Below, in pieces: positions 5,728 to 12,228 of a stretch of 12,228 nt of DNA. Made by a program: the position numbers and the translations under genes. Location of the stretch: contig DAOVFR010000045.1 of assembly GCA_030672805.1 (NCBI GenBank), positions 1 to 12,228 of the forward strand, read 5' to 3'. The notes beneath the pieces were generated by a model. The model was not told the DNA's origin and did no database searches. It saw nothing but the letters and a program-made list of their open reading frames with translations. How positions within the stretch are numbered: the first letter of the stretch is position 1; the number at the start of each line of letters is the position of its first letter. The stretch comes from Candidatus Krumholzibacteriota bacterium. GTDB taxonomy: Bacteria; Krumholzibacteriota; Krumholzibacteriia; Krumholzibacteriales; Krumholzibacteriaceae.

Positions 5728-7593
5728 ATGAACGATCTTCTTTTCCCCATATTGGTCCCGGCGATCGCGGGCGTGATTCCCTTGTTCATTCCGAGGAAGG
5801 GCAAGATCGTCGCCGGGGTTATCAGCCTCGCCGCGGCGGTCTGGATCCTCCTGAAGGCTCTCCGGCTTTTCGGTATGGGGGAGCTCTCGTACAACTTGAG
5901 ATTCTTCAAACTCGGCGGGTCGTTCCCCGTCGATTTTACGCTGCGGCTGTATCACTTCAGTGCGTTTATCCTGCTGTTCATCGCGCTGTTCGGTGTTCTC
6001 ATCATTCTGTATTCCCTCGGGTACCTGAGGGGGCGGGATACGTCGAGCGCTTATTATTCATTCATTTTATGGACGCTGGCCGCTGCGTCGGGAGTCGTTC
6101 TGTCCGACAATCTCCTGATGCTTCTCATCTTCTGGGAGATCCTCACGGCCTTCCTCTTCTTCCTCGTCAACATGGGGGATAAGGGCCACGAAAGGGCGGC
6201 TGCCAAATCTTTTATAATTCTAGGATTTACCGATGCCGCAATGCTGCTGGCGGTAGCCATGATCTGGGTGGAGTTTGGAACGATCACGATATCCGCGCTG
6301 TCCATCTCGACCGGCACGGCCGTCGGTGCGATTGCATTCGTGTTGATGTTCATGGCGGCCATCGCGAAGGCGGGGGCCATGCCGCTTCACTCGTGGATCC
6401 CGGAGTTGGCCGAACCGACACTCTCTTCCGTGATAGCGTTCCTCCCCGCCTCGCTCGACAAGCTTCTCGGAATCTACCTTCTCGCCAGGATTTCATTCGA
6501 TATCTTTAAAATCGCACCGGGTTCCTGGCTCTCGATCATGATGATGATAGTTGGCGCCGCGACAATCATACTCGCTGTTCTCATGGCGCTGGTCCAGCAT
6601 AACCTTAAAAAACTGCTTTCGTTCCATGCTATCAGCCAGGTAGGATATATGGTTCTGGGTGTGGGAAGCGGGATCCCGGTCGCGATCGTCGGAGGCCTGT
6701 TCCACATGCTGAACAACGCTATTTATAAAAGCGGACTGTTCCTCTGTGCAGGGGCGGTCGAGAAGCGGGCCGGAACGACAAACCTCGAGGACCTCGGCGG
6801 GCTTGCCAGGCTGATGCCGGTAACATTCGTCACGATGGCGATCGCCGCGTTCTCGATTTCCGGCGTCCCGCCTTTCAACGGGTTCGTCTCGAAGTGGCTC
6901 GTGTACCAGGGGATGCTCAAGGGGAACCAGGTGATCTTCCTGGTGATTGCGATATTCGGAAGCGCGCTGACGCTCGCATCGTTCATCAAGGTGCTGCACT
7001 CGGTTTTCCTAGGCCGCAGGCCGGCAAGGCTCGAGGGCGTGAAGGAAGTCGGTTTCACGATGCAGCTTCCGATGATCTTCCTCGCCATTCTCTGTGTTCT
7101 GTTTGGAGTATTCGCCCGGTACCCGCTCGAGCGGTTCATCCTTCCGGCGGTGATCCCGGCGGTCGAAAATATCGGCATGAATATAGTTGCGGGTGATATC
7201 ATAACGCCCGAAGGATTCTGGAGCCCTGCGGCGGCGACGGTGCTTATCATTATAGGCATCGCGGCCGGGCTGATTATATATGCTTTCAGCCGCATGAGAA
7301 GGGTGCGTGTCGACGAGAATGTCTGGGTCGGCGGAAATATTATGGATAACGAGGAGATGCGGATTCCCGGCACACATTTTTACAAAACCGTGACCGACGA
7401 TCTGAACCCGATGGCGCGGGCCGCCTTCAGGGACGGCGAGAAGGGCGCAATGGACGTTTACAACTTCTGGGGACAATTCGGGGGCGCGTTCGTGCACGTG
7501 CTAAGGGTTCTTCATAACGGGATTCTATCGACTTATCTCTCGTGGGCGGTGATCGGCCTGGGAATTCTGGCGTTTATCCTGATGTTCCGTTAG
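5728..7593 (+). CDS. NuoL/MrpA N-terminal-like antiporter subunit (split MrpA, N-terminal part)
   Basis: This 621-residue polytopic protein belongs to the NuoL/NuoM/MrpA/MrpD antiporter family. Membrane residues used for ion transfer in the family are visible: Glu137 (IFWEIL), Lys214 (AIAKAGAMPLHSW, with His221), Lys245 (ASLDKLLG), His326 and Lys334, and Lys389 (NGFVSKW). After about 14 core helices there is another membrane segment (about 500-520) and a loop. A helix of about 570-600 comes next, then a final membrane helix (602-620), which matches the lateral-helix-plus-anchor end of NuoL and MrpA. It is followed directly by the MrpA C-terminal domain gene and mrpB-G in canonical order, so it is best read as the N-terminal piece of a split MrpA. 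It should carry one H+/Na+ pathway. ATG 5728 has a CGGAGAA site. A HyfB- or MbxH-like name would also fit. Confidence 0.92.
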   Translation: MNDLLFPILVPAIAGVIPLFIPRKGKIVAGVISLAAAVWILLKALRLFGMGELSYNLRFFKLGGSFPVDFTLRLYHFSAFILLFIALFGVLIILYSLGYLRGRDTSSAYYSFILWTLAAASGVVLSDNLLMLLIFWEILTAFLFFLVNMGDKGHERAAAKSFIILGFTDAAMLLAVAMIWVEFGTITISALSISTGTAVGAIAFVLMFMAAIAKAGAMPLHSWIPELAEPTLSSVIAFLPASLDKLLGIYLLARISFDIFKIAPGSWLSIMMMIVGAATIILAVLMALVQHNLKKLLSFHAISQVGYMVLGVGSGIPVAIVGGLFHMLNNAIYKSGLFLCAGAVEKRAGTTNLEDLGGLARLMPVTFVTMAIAAFSISGVPPFNGFVSKWLVYQGMLKGNQVIFLVIAIFGSALTLASFIKVLHSVFLGRRPARLEGVKEVGFTMQLPMIFLAILCVLFGVFARYPLERFILPAVIPAVENIGMNIVAGDIITPEGFWSPAAATVLIIIGIAAGLIIYAFSRMRRVRVDENVWVGGNIMDNEEMRIPGTHFYKTVTDDLNPMARAAFRDGEKGAMDVYNFWGQFGGAFVHVLRVLHNGILSTYLSWAVIGLGILAFILMFR

Positions 7594-7620
7594 CGTTGCG
7601 GTTAAGGGAAAGGCTGACGA

Positions 7621-8214
7621 ATGGAGATTTACCTCCTGATACTTCTGATCTTCATGATCATCGGTTCGATAATCGCTATCGAGGCGAAGAGCCTTCTCTC
7701 ATCGGTGATCTCTGTCGGCGTTGTGGGTTTCAGCCTCAGTATCGCTTTCCTGATGCTGGGGGCGCCGGATATCGCGATCACGCAGGTTGTGGTCGAGGTC
7801 CTTATACTCGTGATCCTGATCAGGGCCACGATCACGATGGATAATACGGCGATAGAGGGTGGCGGTGGAACATTCCCGTTCGTCGTCAGCCTGGTCTTTT
7901 TCGGCCTGTTCCTCGTCTTTTCTTTCTTCGCGGTGCAGGAGATCCCGAAATTCGGCGAGCCGCTCATGCGGGTCTCGGAGAGATATCTCAGGACGAGCGC
8001 CGAGGAAACCGGTGCGACGAACGTTGTGACCGGGATCCTCCTCGACTTCCGCGGGTACGATACGGTCGGCGAGGCGACGGTGCTCTTCACCGCGATCGTC
8101 GGTGCGTTCGGGATTCTCAGGCGCAGGGGCCGCAAGAAAAAGACGGAGGAAGACGCCGAGAAGGTCGGTATACTCGAGGATGAGGATATCAAGAAGGATT
8201 TCGAGGGCTTCTAG
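7621..8214 (+). CDS. MrpA C-terminal domain protein (DUF4040 plus MbhE-like; MbhD-MbhE fusion)
   Basis: This 197-residue membrane protein holds two known pieces in series. Residues 1-75 are a DUF4040 domain, with the signature GAPDIAITQVVVEVL (47-61). The part from about 85 to 168 matches MbhE and the end of MrpA, with TNVVTGILLDFRGYDTVGEA (133-152) as its hallmark. In Pyrococcus Mbh these are two proteins (MbhD, MbhE); in standard Mrp they are the end of MrpA. Here they form one gene separate from the NuoL-like part, and the two genes together (621 + 197 residues) about equal a full MrpA. The domain helps form the ion path at the middle of the Mrp module. The last 30 residues (RRRGRKKK, then acidic) are a charged cytoplasmic tail. 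ATG 7621 has only a weak GGGAAAGG site upstream. Confidence 0.9.
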   Translation: MEIYLLILLIFMIIGSIIAIEAKSLLSSVISVGVVGFSLSIAFLMLGAPDIAITQVVVEVLILVILIRATITMDNTAIEGGGGTFPFVVSLVFFGLFLVFSFFAVQEIPKFGEPLMRVSERYLRTSAEETGATNVVTGILLDFRGYDTVGEATVLFTAIVGAFGILRRRGRKKKTEEDAEKVGILEDEDIKKDFEGF

Positions 8215-8221
8215 GGGGTGA
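8213..8221 (+). promoter_or_regulatory. Ribosome binding site supporting the GTG start of mrpB
   Basis: AGGGGGTGA overlaps the stop of the preceding gene and lies 3-6 bases before the GTG at 8225. The first in-frame ATG is 14 codons further in, at 8267, without a comparable site. This favours the GTG start. Confidence 0.6.
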
Positions 8222-8224
8222 ACG

Positions 8225-8707
8225 GTGCCGGATATCGATGAAGAAATCAGGGATACCTCGAAAGGCATGACCTCTATCGTGAAGACGGTCGTCAGGTTCG
8301 CGTTGGGAATCATCGTGATCTTCGGCGCGTACATCGTGCTCTACGGCCATCTGACGCCGGGAGGCGGCTTTGCCGGCGGCGTTATCCTCGCATGCGGATA
8401 TATCGTTCTGACGCTCGCTTTCGGGCGGCAGATCGCGCTGAGGAAGATGAACAATAAAGCTGCGTCGATACTCGACACATCGGGAGTGCTTGCATTCCTC
8501 GCGATCGGGCTCCTCGGGTACACCGGTGGATATTTCTTTCTCAATTTCCTCGGTCGCGGGAAGATGTTCGACCTGGTCAGCGCGGGCACGATTCCCCTGT
8601 GCAACATAGCTATCGGATTAAAGGTAACCGCTTCGCTGTTCGCGATTTTCCTCGCCCTGTCGATTTTCGGAAGGTTCATCTCTTCCCTTGTGGATGAAGA
8701 TGAGTAG
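8225..8707 (+). CDS. mrpB: Na+/H+ antiporter subunit MrpB (MnhB/MbhF-like)
   Basis: This 160-residue, four-helix membrane protein has the MrpB signature GHLTPGGGFAGGVILACG (41-58). Helices lie at about 20-40, 45-68, 83-105 and 130-152. MrpB is an essential small subunit of the multi-subunit Mrp cation/proton antiporter and of Mrp-derived membrane hydrogenases, where it helps form the ion pathway beside the MrpA C-terminal domain. It starts with GTG 10 bases after the MrpA C-terminal gene. The first 20 residues are polar and charged (MPDIDEEIRDTSK), so a shorter product from Met15 is possible. Confidence 0.93.
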   Translation: MPDIDEEIRDTSKGMTSIVKTVVRFALGIIVIFGAYIVLYGHLTPGGGFAGGVILACGYIVLTLAFGRQIALRKMNNKAASILDTSGVLAFLAIGLLGYTGGYFFLNFLGRGKMFDLVSAGTIPLCNIAIGLKVTASLFAIFLALSIFGRFISSLVDEDE

Positions 8708-8724
8708 ATAAGGGAGTTGCGACG

Positions 8725-9075
8725 ATGATCTGTTATTTTCTTGCGCTGGTGCTTTTCGTGATGGGGTTGTACTGCCTCGTTGCAAAGAAGAATATCATCA
8801 AGAAGATCATCGGGGTCACGATCACGGAATATTCCATCAACCTGTTCCTCATCCTGATCGGGTACCGCAGGGGCGGCATTGCGCCGATCACGCTCAGGGG
8901 CATGGATCCGGGGGAGGTCGCGGCGAAAGGGGTCGACCCGCTGCCGCAGGCGCTCGTGCTCACCTCGATCGTGATCGGGCTCGGCGTGTTGGCGCTCATG
9001 GTGGCGATGTGTCTCAGGCTTTACGAGAAGTACAAGACCTTCGACATGTCGGAGATCAACAGACTCCGCGGATAG
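8725..9075 (+). CDS. mrpC: Na+/H+ antiporter subunit MrpC (MnhC/MbhG-like, NuoK homologue)
   Basis: The 116-residue protein has three membrane helices and the MrpC signature DPLPQALVLTSIVI (71-84). MrpC is the homologue of NuoK and sits between the antiporter-type subunits of the Mrp module, lining part of the ion route. The stretch between the second and third helices (about 48-70, GYRRGGIAPITLRGMDPGEV) is longer than in NuoK and is usual for MrpC. The ATG at 8725 follows AAGGGAG with 8-9 bases of spacing. The gene is 17 bases after mrpB. Confidence 0.95.
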   Translation: MICYFLALVLFVMGLYCLVAKKNIIKKIIGVTITEYSINLFLILIGYRRGGIAPITLRGMDPGEVAAKGVDPLPQALVLTSIVIGLGVLALMVAMCLRLYEKYKTFDMSEINRLRG

Positions 9076-9097
9076 ATAGGAGATAACGGGAGTTCAC

Positions 9098-10600
9098 ATG
9101 CAGGGATTTTACCCATTATTCACGGCGATTCCGCTAGGGATGGCCTTCATCAATCTGCTCATGGCCAAGATCAGCAAGAAGGTGGCCGACTACATCGCCT
9201 TCATCGCGACCGGCGTTCTGGCCGTGATGGCCGTCCGGATGCTGTTCGAGCCCGTGTTCGTGTACAAGGTCGGTGGTTGGCCCCCGCCGTGGGGCATCCT
9301 CCTGGTCTCCGACGGGCTGAGCTCGCTTCTCCTGGTCGTCATCAACGTTATCGGGTTCCTCGCGATCATCTTCTCGACGAAATACATGACGACCTACACG
9401 GCGAAGCCGAAGTATTACACTCTTTTCCTGCTCATGATCGCCGGGATGAACGGCGTCGTTATCACGGGCGATATGTTCAACATGTATGTTTTCCTCGAGA
9501 TCGCCTCCATCGCCTCCTACGCGCTGGTAGGATTCGGGTGCGAGAAGGAAGAGCTCGAGGCCTCGTTCAAGTATCTGATCCTGGGCGGCGTGGCGAGCAC
9601 CGCCATTCTCTTCGGGATTGCGTTCCTCTACTCGATGACAGGGACGCTCAACATGCCTGACCTCGCCCAGCAGATTGAAATCCTGGGAATGAACAAGGCG
9701 CTGGGCTTCGTTATCGCGCTGTTCATCATGGGCTTCGGACTCAAGGCTTCTTCAGTGCCGTTTCACGCCTGGCTCCCCGATGCTCATCCCAGCGCGCCGG
9801 CGCCAATTTCGGCCATGCTGTCGGGCGTATTGATAAAAGCTCTCGGCGTCTATTCGATTGCCAGGATCATGTTCCATATATTCGGGCCGGAGCCCATGAT
9901 CTCGAGCATTCTCATGTTTCTGGGGGCGCTGTCCATGGTAGTCGGAGTTTTCATGGCGGTGGGGCAATCGGATGTCAAGAGAATGCTGGCTTACCACTCG
10001 ATAAGCCAGATGGGTTACGTAACGATAGGCCTCGGGCTGGGGTTGAACCCGAATGTGGATCCGGCCGTTGCCGCTCTGGGGCTTTTCGGCGGTCTTTACC
10101 ATCTCGTGAACCATGCGTCGTTCAAATCACTCCTCTTCCTCTGTTCGGGATCGTTCGAGTACCGCACGAACACAAGGAACAAGTACGAGATGGGCGGATT
10201 GATACGCCGCATGCCCATAACAAGCACAACATGTTCAATTGCATCCCTCTCGATATCGGGAGTGCCGCCGTTTAACGGATTCTGGAGCAAGCTGATCATA
10301 ATAATCGCCTTTTTGAAGGCAGGGTATCCGCTGTATGGTGCGATCGCCGTTCTGGTGGCGTTCATGACCCTGATATCCTTTGTAAGGCTGCAGAAGGATG
10401 TCATCTTCGGGACGCTTCCGGAGAAGTTCCGGGAAGTAAAGGAAGCACCGCTGCTGATGACGCTTCCACTGATAATTCTTGCGGTGTTGTGTCTTGCCCT
10501 GGGAGTTGCTTATCCGTTTGTTGATCAGGCGATGCTCCAGGCCGCGAAGGATACACTTTTGGATAAAATGGCATACATGAGCCTGTTAACCGGTGGGTAA
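9098..10600 (+). CDS. mrpD: Na+/H+ antiporter subunit MrpD (MnhD/MbhH-like)
   Basis: This 500-residue polytopic protein is the second large antiporter-type subunit. Family ion-transfer residues are present: Glu134 (NMYVFLEIASIASY), Lys216 (FGLKASSVPFHAWLPDAHP, with His223), Lys247 (SGVLIKALGVYS) and Lys398 (NGFWSKLI). The PFHAWLPDAHPSAPAPISA stretch is typical of MrpD and NuoM/NuoN. It has 14 core helices and lacks the lateral-helix extension of the NuoL-like gene at 5728. Its position right after mrpC matches canonical mrp operons. It should form an H+ or Na+ channel in the membrane arm. ATG 9098 follows GGGAG. In Pyrococcus Mbh this is the only large antiporter subunit (MbhH); here it works beside a second one. 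Confidence 0.94.
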   Translation: MQGFYPLFTAIPLGMAFINLLMAKISKKVADYIAFIATGVLAVMAVRMLFEPVFVYKVGGWPPPWGILLVSDGLSSLLLVVINVIGFLAIIFSTKYMTTYTAKPKYYTLFLLMIAGMNGVVITGDMFNMYVFLEIASIASYALVGFGCEKEELEASFKYLILGGVASTAILFGIAFLYSMTGTLNMPDLAQQIEILGMNKALGFVIALFIMGFGLKASSVPFHAWLPDAHPSAPAPISAMLSGVLIKALGVYSIARIMFHIFGPEPMISSILMFLGALSMVVGVFMAVGQSDVKRMLAYHSISQMGYVTIGLGLGLNPNVDPAVAALGLFGGLYHLVNHASFKSLLFLCSGSFEYRTNTRNKYEMGGLIRRMPITSTTCSIASLSISGVPPFNGFWSKLIIIIAFLKAGYPLYGAIAVLVAFMTLISFVRLQKDVIFGTLPEKFREVKEAPLLMTLPLIILAVLCLALGVAYPFVDQAMLQAAKDTLLDKMAYMSLLTGG

Positions 10601-10606
10601 ACGAGG

Positions 10607-11092
10607 ATGAAACGATTCATACATTTTCTGATCCTGATGATTGTCTGGCTTCTCCTGACCTGGTCGCTGCAATGGCAGGAAGTGCTGGTCGGGGTGGTCG
10701 TCGTTCTCATCGCGGAGCTCTTCCTTGGTGATATCTTCCCCGCTGGGGCGGTCAAGGTCTTCAATCCGGTCCGATTCTTCTGGCTGGTCGTGTACGTTCT
10801 GGTCTTCCTGTGGTACGTGGTCAAGGCCAACTTCGACGTCGCATACAGGGTGCTGAATCTTTACCTGCCGATCAAGCCGGGAATAGTGAAGGTGCGGACA
10901 AGGCTCAAGACGGATATGGCGCGGACGTTCCTGGCCAACTCGATCACCCTGACGCCAGGCACGCTGAGTATCGACCTCGTCGGCGATCACCTATACGTGC
11001 ACTGGATCAATATCGTCTCGGAGGACCCTACACGCGAGACGGAGATAATTGTCAGGCGGTTCGAGAGCCTGCTGGAAAGGATATTCGAGTGA
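10607..11092 (+). CDS. mrpE: Na+/H+ antiporter subunit MrpE (MnhE/MbhA-like)
   Basis: The 161-residue protein has two or three N-terminal membrane helices (about 3-40 and 56-76). A soluble domain follows, carrying MrpE hallmarks: VKANFDVAYRVL (72-83) and NSITLTPGTLSID (111-123). MrpE is a structural subunit of the Mrp module. The ATG at 10607 lies 6 bases after the mrpD stop. GAGG directly abuts the ATG, so the GGTGGG a few bases earlier, in the end of mrpD, is the likelier ribosome binding site. Its TGA stop overlaps the GTG start of mrpF in GTGA, which indicates coupled translation. Confidence 0.94.
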   Translation: MKRFIHFLILMIVWLLLTWSLQWQEVLVGVVVVLIAELFLGDIFPAGAVKVFNPVRFFWLVVYVLVFLWYVVKANFDVAYRVLNLYLPIKPGIVKVRTRLKTDMARTFLANSITLTPGTLSIDLVGDHLYVHWINIVSEDPTRETEIIVRRFESLLERIFE

Positions 11093-11343
11093 GCGTATTC
11101 ATAGCGCTGCTGATACTGTGTGTTTTCCTCTGCCTGTACAGGGTGGGGAAAGGTCCGACTGCTCCCGACAGAACCGTGGCGATCGATATCCTCGGGACCC
11201 TCGTCGTCGGGTTCTGCGCGATCTACTCGATCATAACAAAGAAGGATCTGTACATGAATATCGGCATCTCGTGGGCGCTCTTGAGTTTCATCGGCACGAT
11301 AGCGCTGGCAAAGTATCTCGATGGGAGGGGTTTCGATGAATGA
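11089..11343 (+). CDS. mrpF: Na+/H+ antiporter subunit MrpF (MnhF/MbhB-like)
   Basis: This 84-residue protein is read from a GTG at 11089 that overlaps the mrpE stop (GTGA), preceded by GGAAAGG. The open frame continues upstream without a stop, but the sequence before 11089 is the wrong frame of mrpE. The family pattern begins here: a first helix (3-17), then YRVGKGPTAPDRTVAIDILG (17-36), the MrpF hallmark. Two more helices follow (about 34-50 and 56-75). MrpF is a three-helix structural subunit of the Mrp antiporter. Its last codons overlap mrpG by 8 bases. Confidence 0.92.
   Translation: MSVFIALLILCVFLCLYRVGKGPTAPDRTVAIDILGTLVVGFCAIYSIITKKDLYMNIGISWALLSFIGTIALAKYLDGRGFDE
11323..11330 (+). 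promoter_or_regulatory. Ribosome binding site GGGAGGGG of mrpG, deciding the start
   Basis: This purine-rich site inside the end of mrpF is 5 bases before ATG 11336, the preferred mrpG start. The earlier in-frame ATG at 11321 overlaps the site itself and would add only five residues (MGGVS). Confidence 0.7.
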
Positions 11344-11680
11344 GACCGCCGGCCTGATCCTTCTCATTGTCGGTATCGCGTTTGACGTGGTCGGCTGCAT
11401 AGGCCTGGTGAGACTGCCCGATGTATATAACCGTCTTCAGGCGGCAACAAAATGCGTCACGCTCGGAACCTGCATGATTCTCCTCAGCGTCCTGTTCTAC
11501 ACAGGTATAAACCAGATGTCAGTCAAGGCCCTGCTGTGCATCTGGTTCGTCCTGCTGACGTCGCCGACCGGGGCGCACGCGATCGCCCGTGCGGCGCACC
11601 GTTCCGGCATCCCTCTATGGGATGGCAGCATCATGGACAAGTATGCCGAGGACAGGGAGGGAGCCGAGGACAAGGTCTGA
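11336..11680 (+). CDS. mrpG: Na+/H+ antiporter subunit MrpG (MnhG/MbhC-like)
   Basis: The 114-residue protein has three membrane helices (about 6-25, 42-57 and 62-76) and the MrpG signatures GLVRLPDVYNRLQAATK (23-39) and LLTSPTGAHAIARAAHRSG (73-91). It is the last small structural subunit of the Mrp module. The start at 11336 overlaps the mrpF end by 8 bases and has a strong site with good spacing. The C-terminal 20 residues are charged and probably cytoplasmic. It completes the canonical gene order A-B-C-D-E-F-G. Confidence 0.94.
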   Translation: MNETAGLILLIVGIAFDVVGCIGLVRLPDVYNRLQAATKCVTLGTCMILLSVLFYTGINQMSVKALLCIWFVLLTSPTGAHAIARAAHRSGIPLWDGSIMDKYAEDREGAEDKV

Positions 11681-11708
11681 TTCCGGGATTTGCGGGAGTT
11701 GAAGGAGC

Positions 11709-12228
11709 ATGCGTAAACCGAAGCTGAGAGAACTGAAAGAAGCCATCACCGCTCTGATAAAGGGTCCGTATACCACCGGGTTCCCAAAGGTGCCGGCCGT
11801 GTTGCCGGAGCACTTCCGCGGGACCCCGACGTACGACCCCGACGGGTGTGTAGGCTGCGGTGCGTGCGCCCAGGTCTGCCCCGCCGGTGCTATCACGATA
11901 GTCGACGAGTACCGTGAGGACAAGGGCCGCATGGTGCGGCGCATCGAGCGCAACTGGGGCAACTGTATATTCTGCAGCCAGTGCTACGCGTACTGCATCA
12001 CGGGCAAGGGAATCATCCTCGACAGGGATTTCGAAAAGTCCACGCTCGACCCTTCGGATTTCATCGACACGCACGACAAGGAACTCGAATTCTGTGAGCG
12101 CTGCGGAAGTCCCATCACCGCAAGGGACCATATCAGGTGGTGCATCGAACAGCTTGATGAGCTCGCCTTTGCCAACCAGAACTTCCTCGTCGCGACGCAC
12201 AGGGACCTCGGGCTTGTCGAGGATCAGA
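11709..12228 (+). CDS. NuoI/HycF/MbhN-like 2x[4Fe-4S] hydrogenase subunit (3' partial)
   Basis: The frame is open from ATG 11709 to the right edge, giving 173 residues. Two ferredoxin-type sites are visible: C47-x2-C50-x2-C53-x3-C57-P and C86-x2-C89-x2-C92-x3-C96. The spacing matches the NuoI/HycF/MbhN subunit, which links the outer electron donor to the small subunit's cluster. The second site lacks the usual Pro after its last Cys (CIT). An extra C-terminal region has Cys129-x2-Cys132 (FCERCGSPIT) and Cys145 (RWC), which looks like a zinc-ribbon or rubredoxin-like knuckle. The fourth ligand is not seen, but His141 is nearby and more sequence lies beyond the edge. An AAGGAG site lies very close to the ATG (1 base), with GGGAG further upstream. 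Placement after mrpG suggests the hydrogenase genes enclose the Mrp genes. Confidence 0.9.
   Translation, partial: MRKPKLRELKEAITALIKGPYTTGFPKVPAVLPEHFRGTPTYDPDGCVGCGACAQVCPAGAITIVDEYREDKGRMVRRIERNWGNCIFCSQCYAYCITGKGIILDRDFEKSTLDPSDFIDTHDKELEFCERCGSPITARDHIRWCIEQLDELAFANQNFLVATHRDLGLVEDQ

Noticed and set aside
4228..5955. Long open frame of 575 codons on the - strand opposite the large subunit
   Set aside because: It runs antisense to the NuoC-like tail, the large subunit and the NuoL-like start, all of which have clear family motifs. Its translation is Arg/His/Asp-rich with no recognisable domain, as expected from the complement of GC-rich coding sequence.
10810..11343. Reading mrpF as a longer 177-residue protein
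   Set aside because: The upstream 93 codons are the alternate frame of mrpE. MrpF homology and a good start begin at the GTG at 11089.

Overview
The window holds 16 genes, all on the + strand. They are packed with gaps of 0 to about 53 bases, and two of the first and last genes run off the ends. The set reads as one operon for a large membrane-bound, Mrp-linked [NiFe] hydrogenase (group 4) with an extra soluble electron-input arm. There is no RNA gene, mobile element, CRISPR array or clear internal promoter or terminator.

The sequence is GC-rich, but it uses ATA (Ile) and AGG (Arg) often. Starts are mostly ATG with two GTG, and several ribosome binding sites are strong GGAGG/GAGGTGA types. 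This fits an anaerobic, hydrogen-metabolising bacterium, plausibly from a poorly cultivated phylum. That placement is inference only; the gene content also occurs in archaea, and no taxonomic marker gene is present.

Layout. (1) Input arm, 3-2523: the tail of a sulfhydrogenase-gamma/AsrB-like FAD/NAD(P) oxidoreductase with a [2Fe-2S] site; a short NuoG/formate-dehydrogenase-alpha-like protein that keeps the [4Fe-4S] domain but has no visible catalytic Cys/Sec; and a HycB-like protein with four [4Fe-4S] clusters. (2) Hydrogenase/complex I core, 2536-5703: NuoH-, NuoB-, NuoC- and NuoD-like subunits. The NuoD-like one is a real [NiFe] large subunit with both CxxC motifs. (3) Complete Mrp antiporter module, 5728-11680, in the canonical order A-B-C-D-E-F-G, with mrpA split into a NuoL-like gene and a separate gene for the MrpA C-terminal part. 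(4) A NuoI-like 2x[4Fe-4S] protein, 11709 to the end.

Working model (inference): electrons from NAD(P)H, ferredoxin or another low-potential donor pass through the FAD/[2Fe-2S] protein, the NuoG-like protein and the polyferredoxin into the NuoI-like and NuoB-like subunits. They reach the NiFe site, and the redox energy is coupled to H+/Na+ movement through NuoH and two large antiporter-type subunits (MrpA-like and MrpD). The reverse direction, H2 oxidation driven by ion inflow to make low-potential reductant, is equally possible. The combination of intact NiFe ligands, a full two-antiporter Mrp set and a non-catalytic NuoG-like/HydG-like arm is the most interesting feature of the window.
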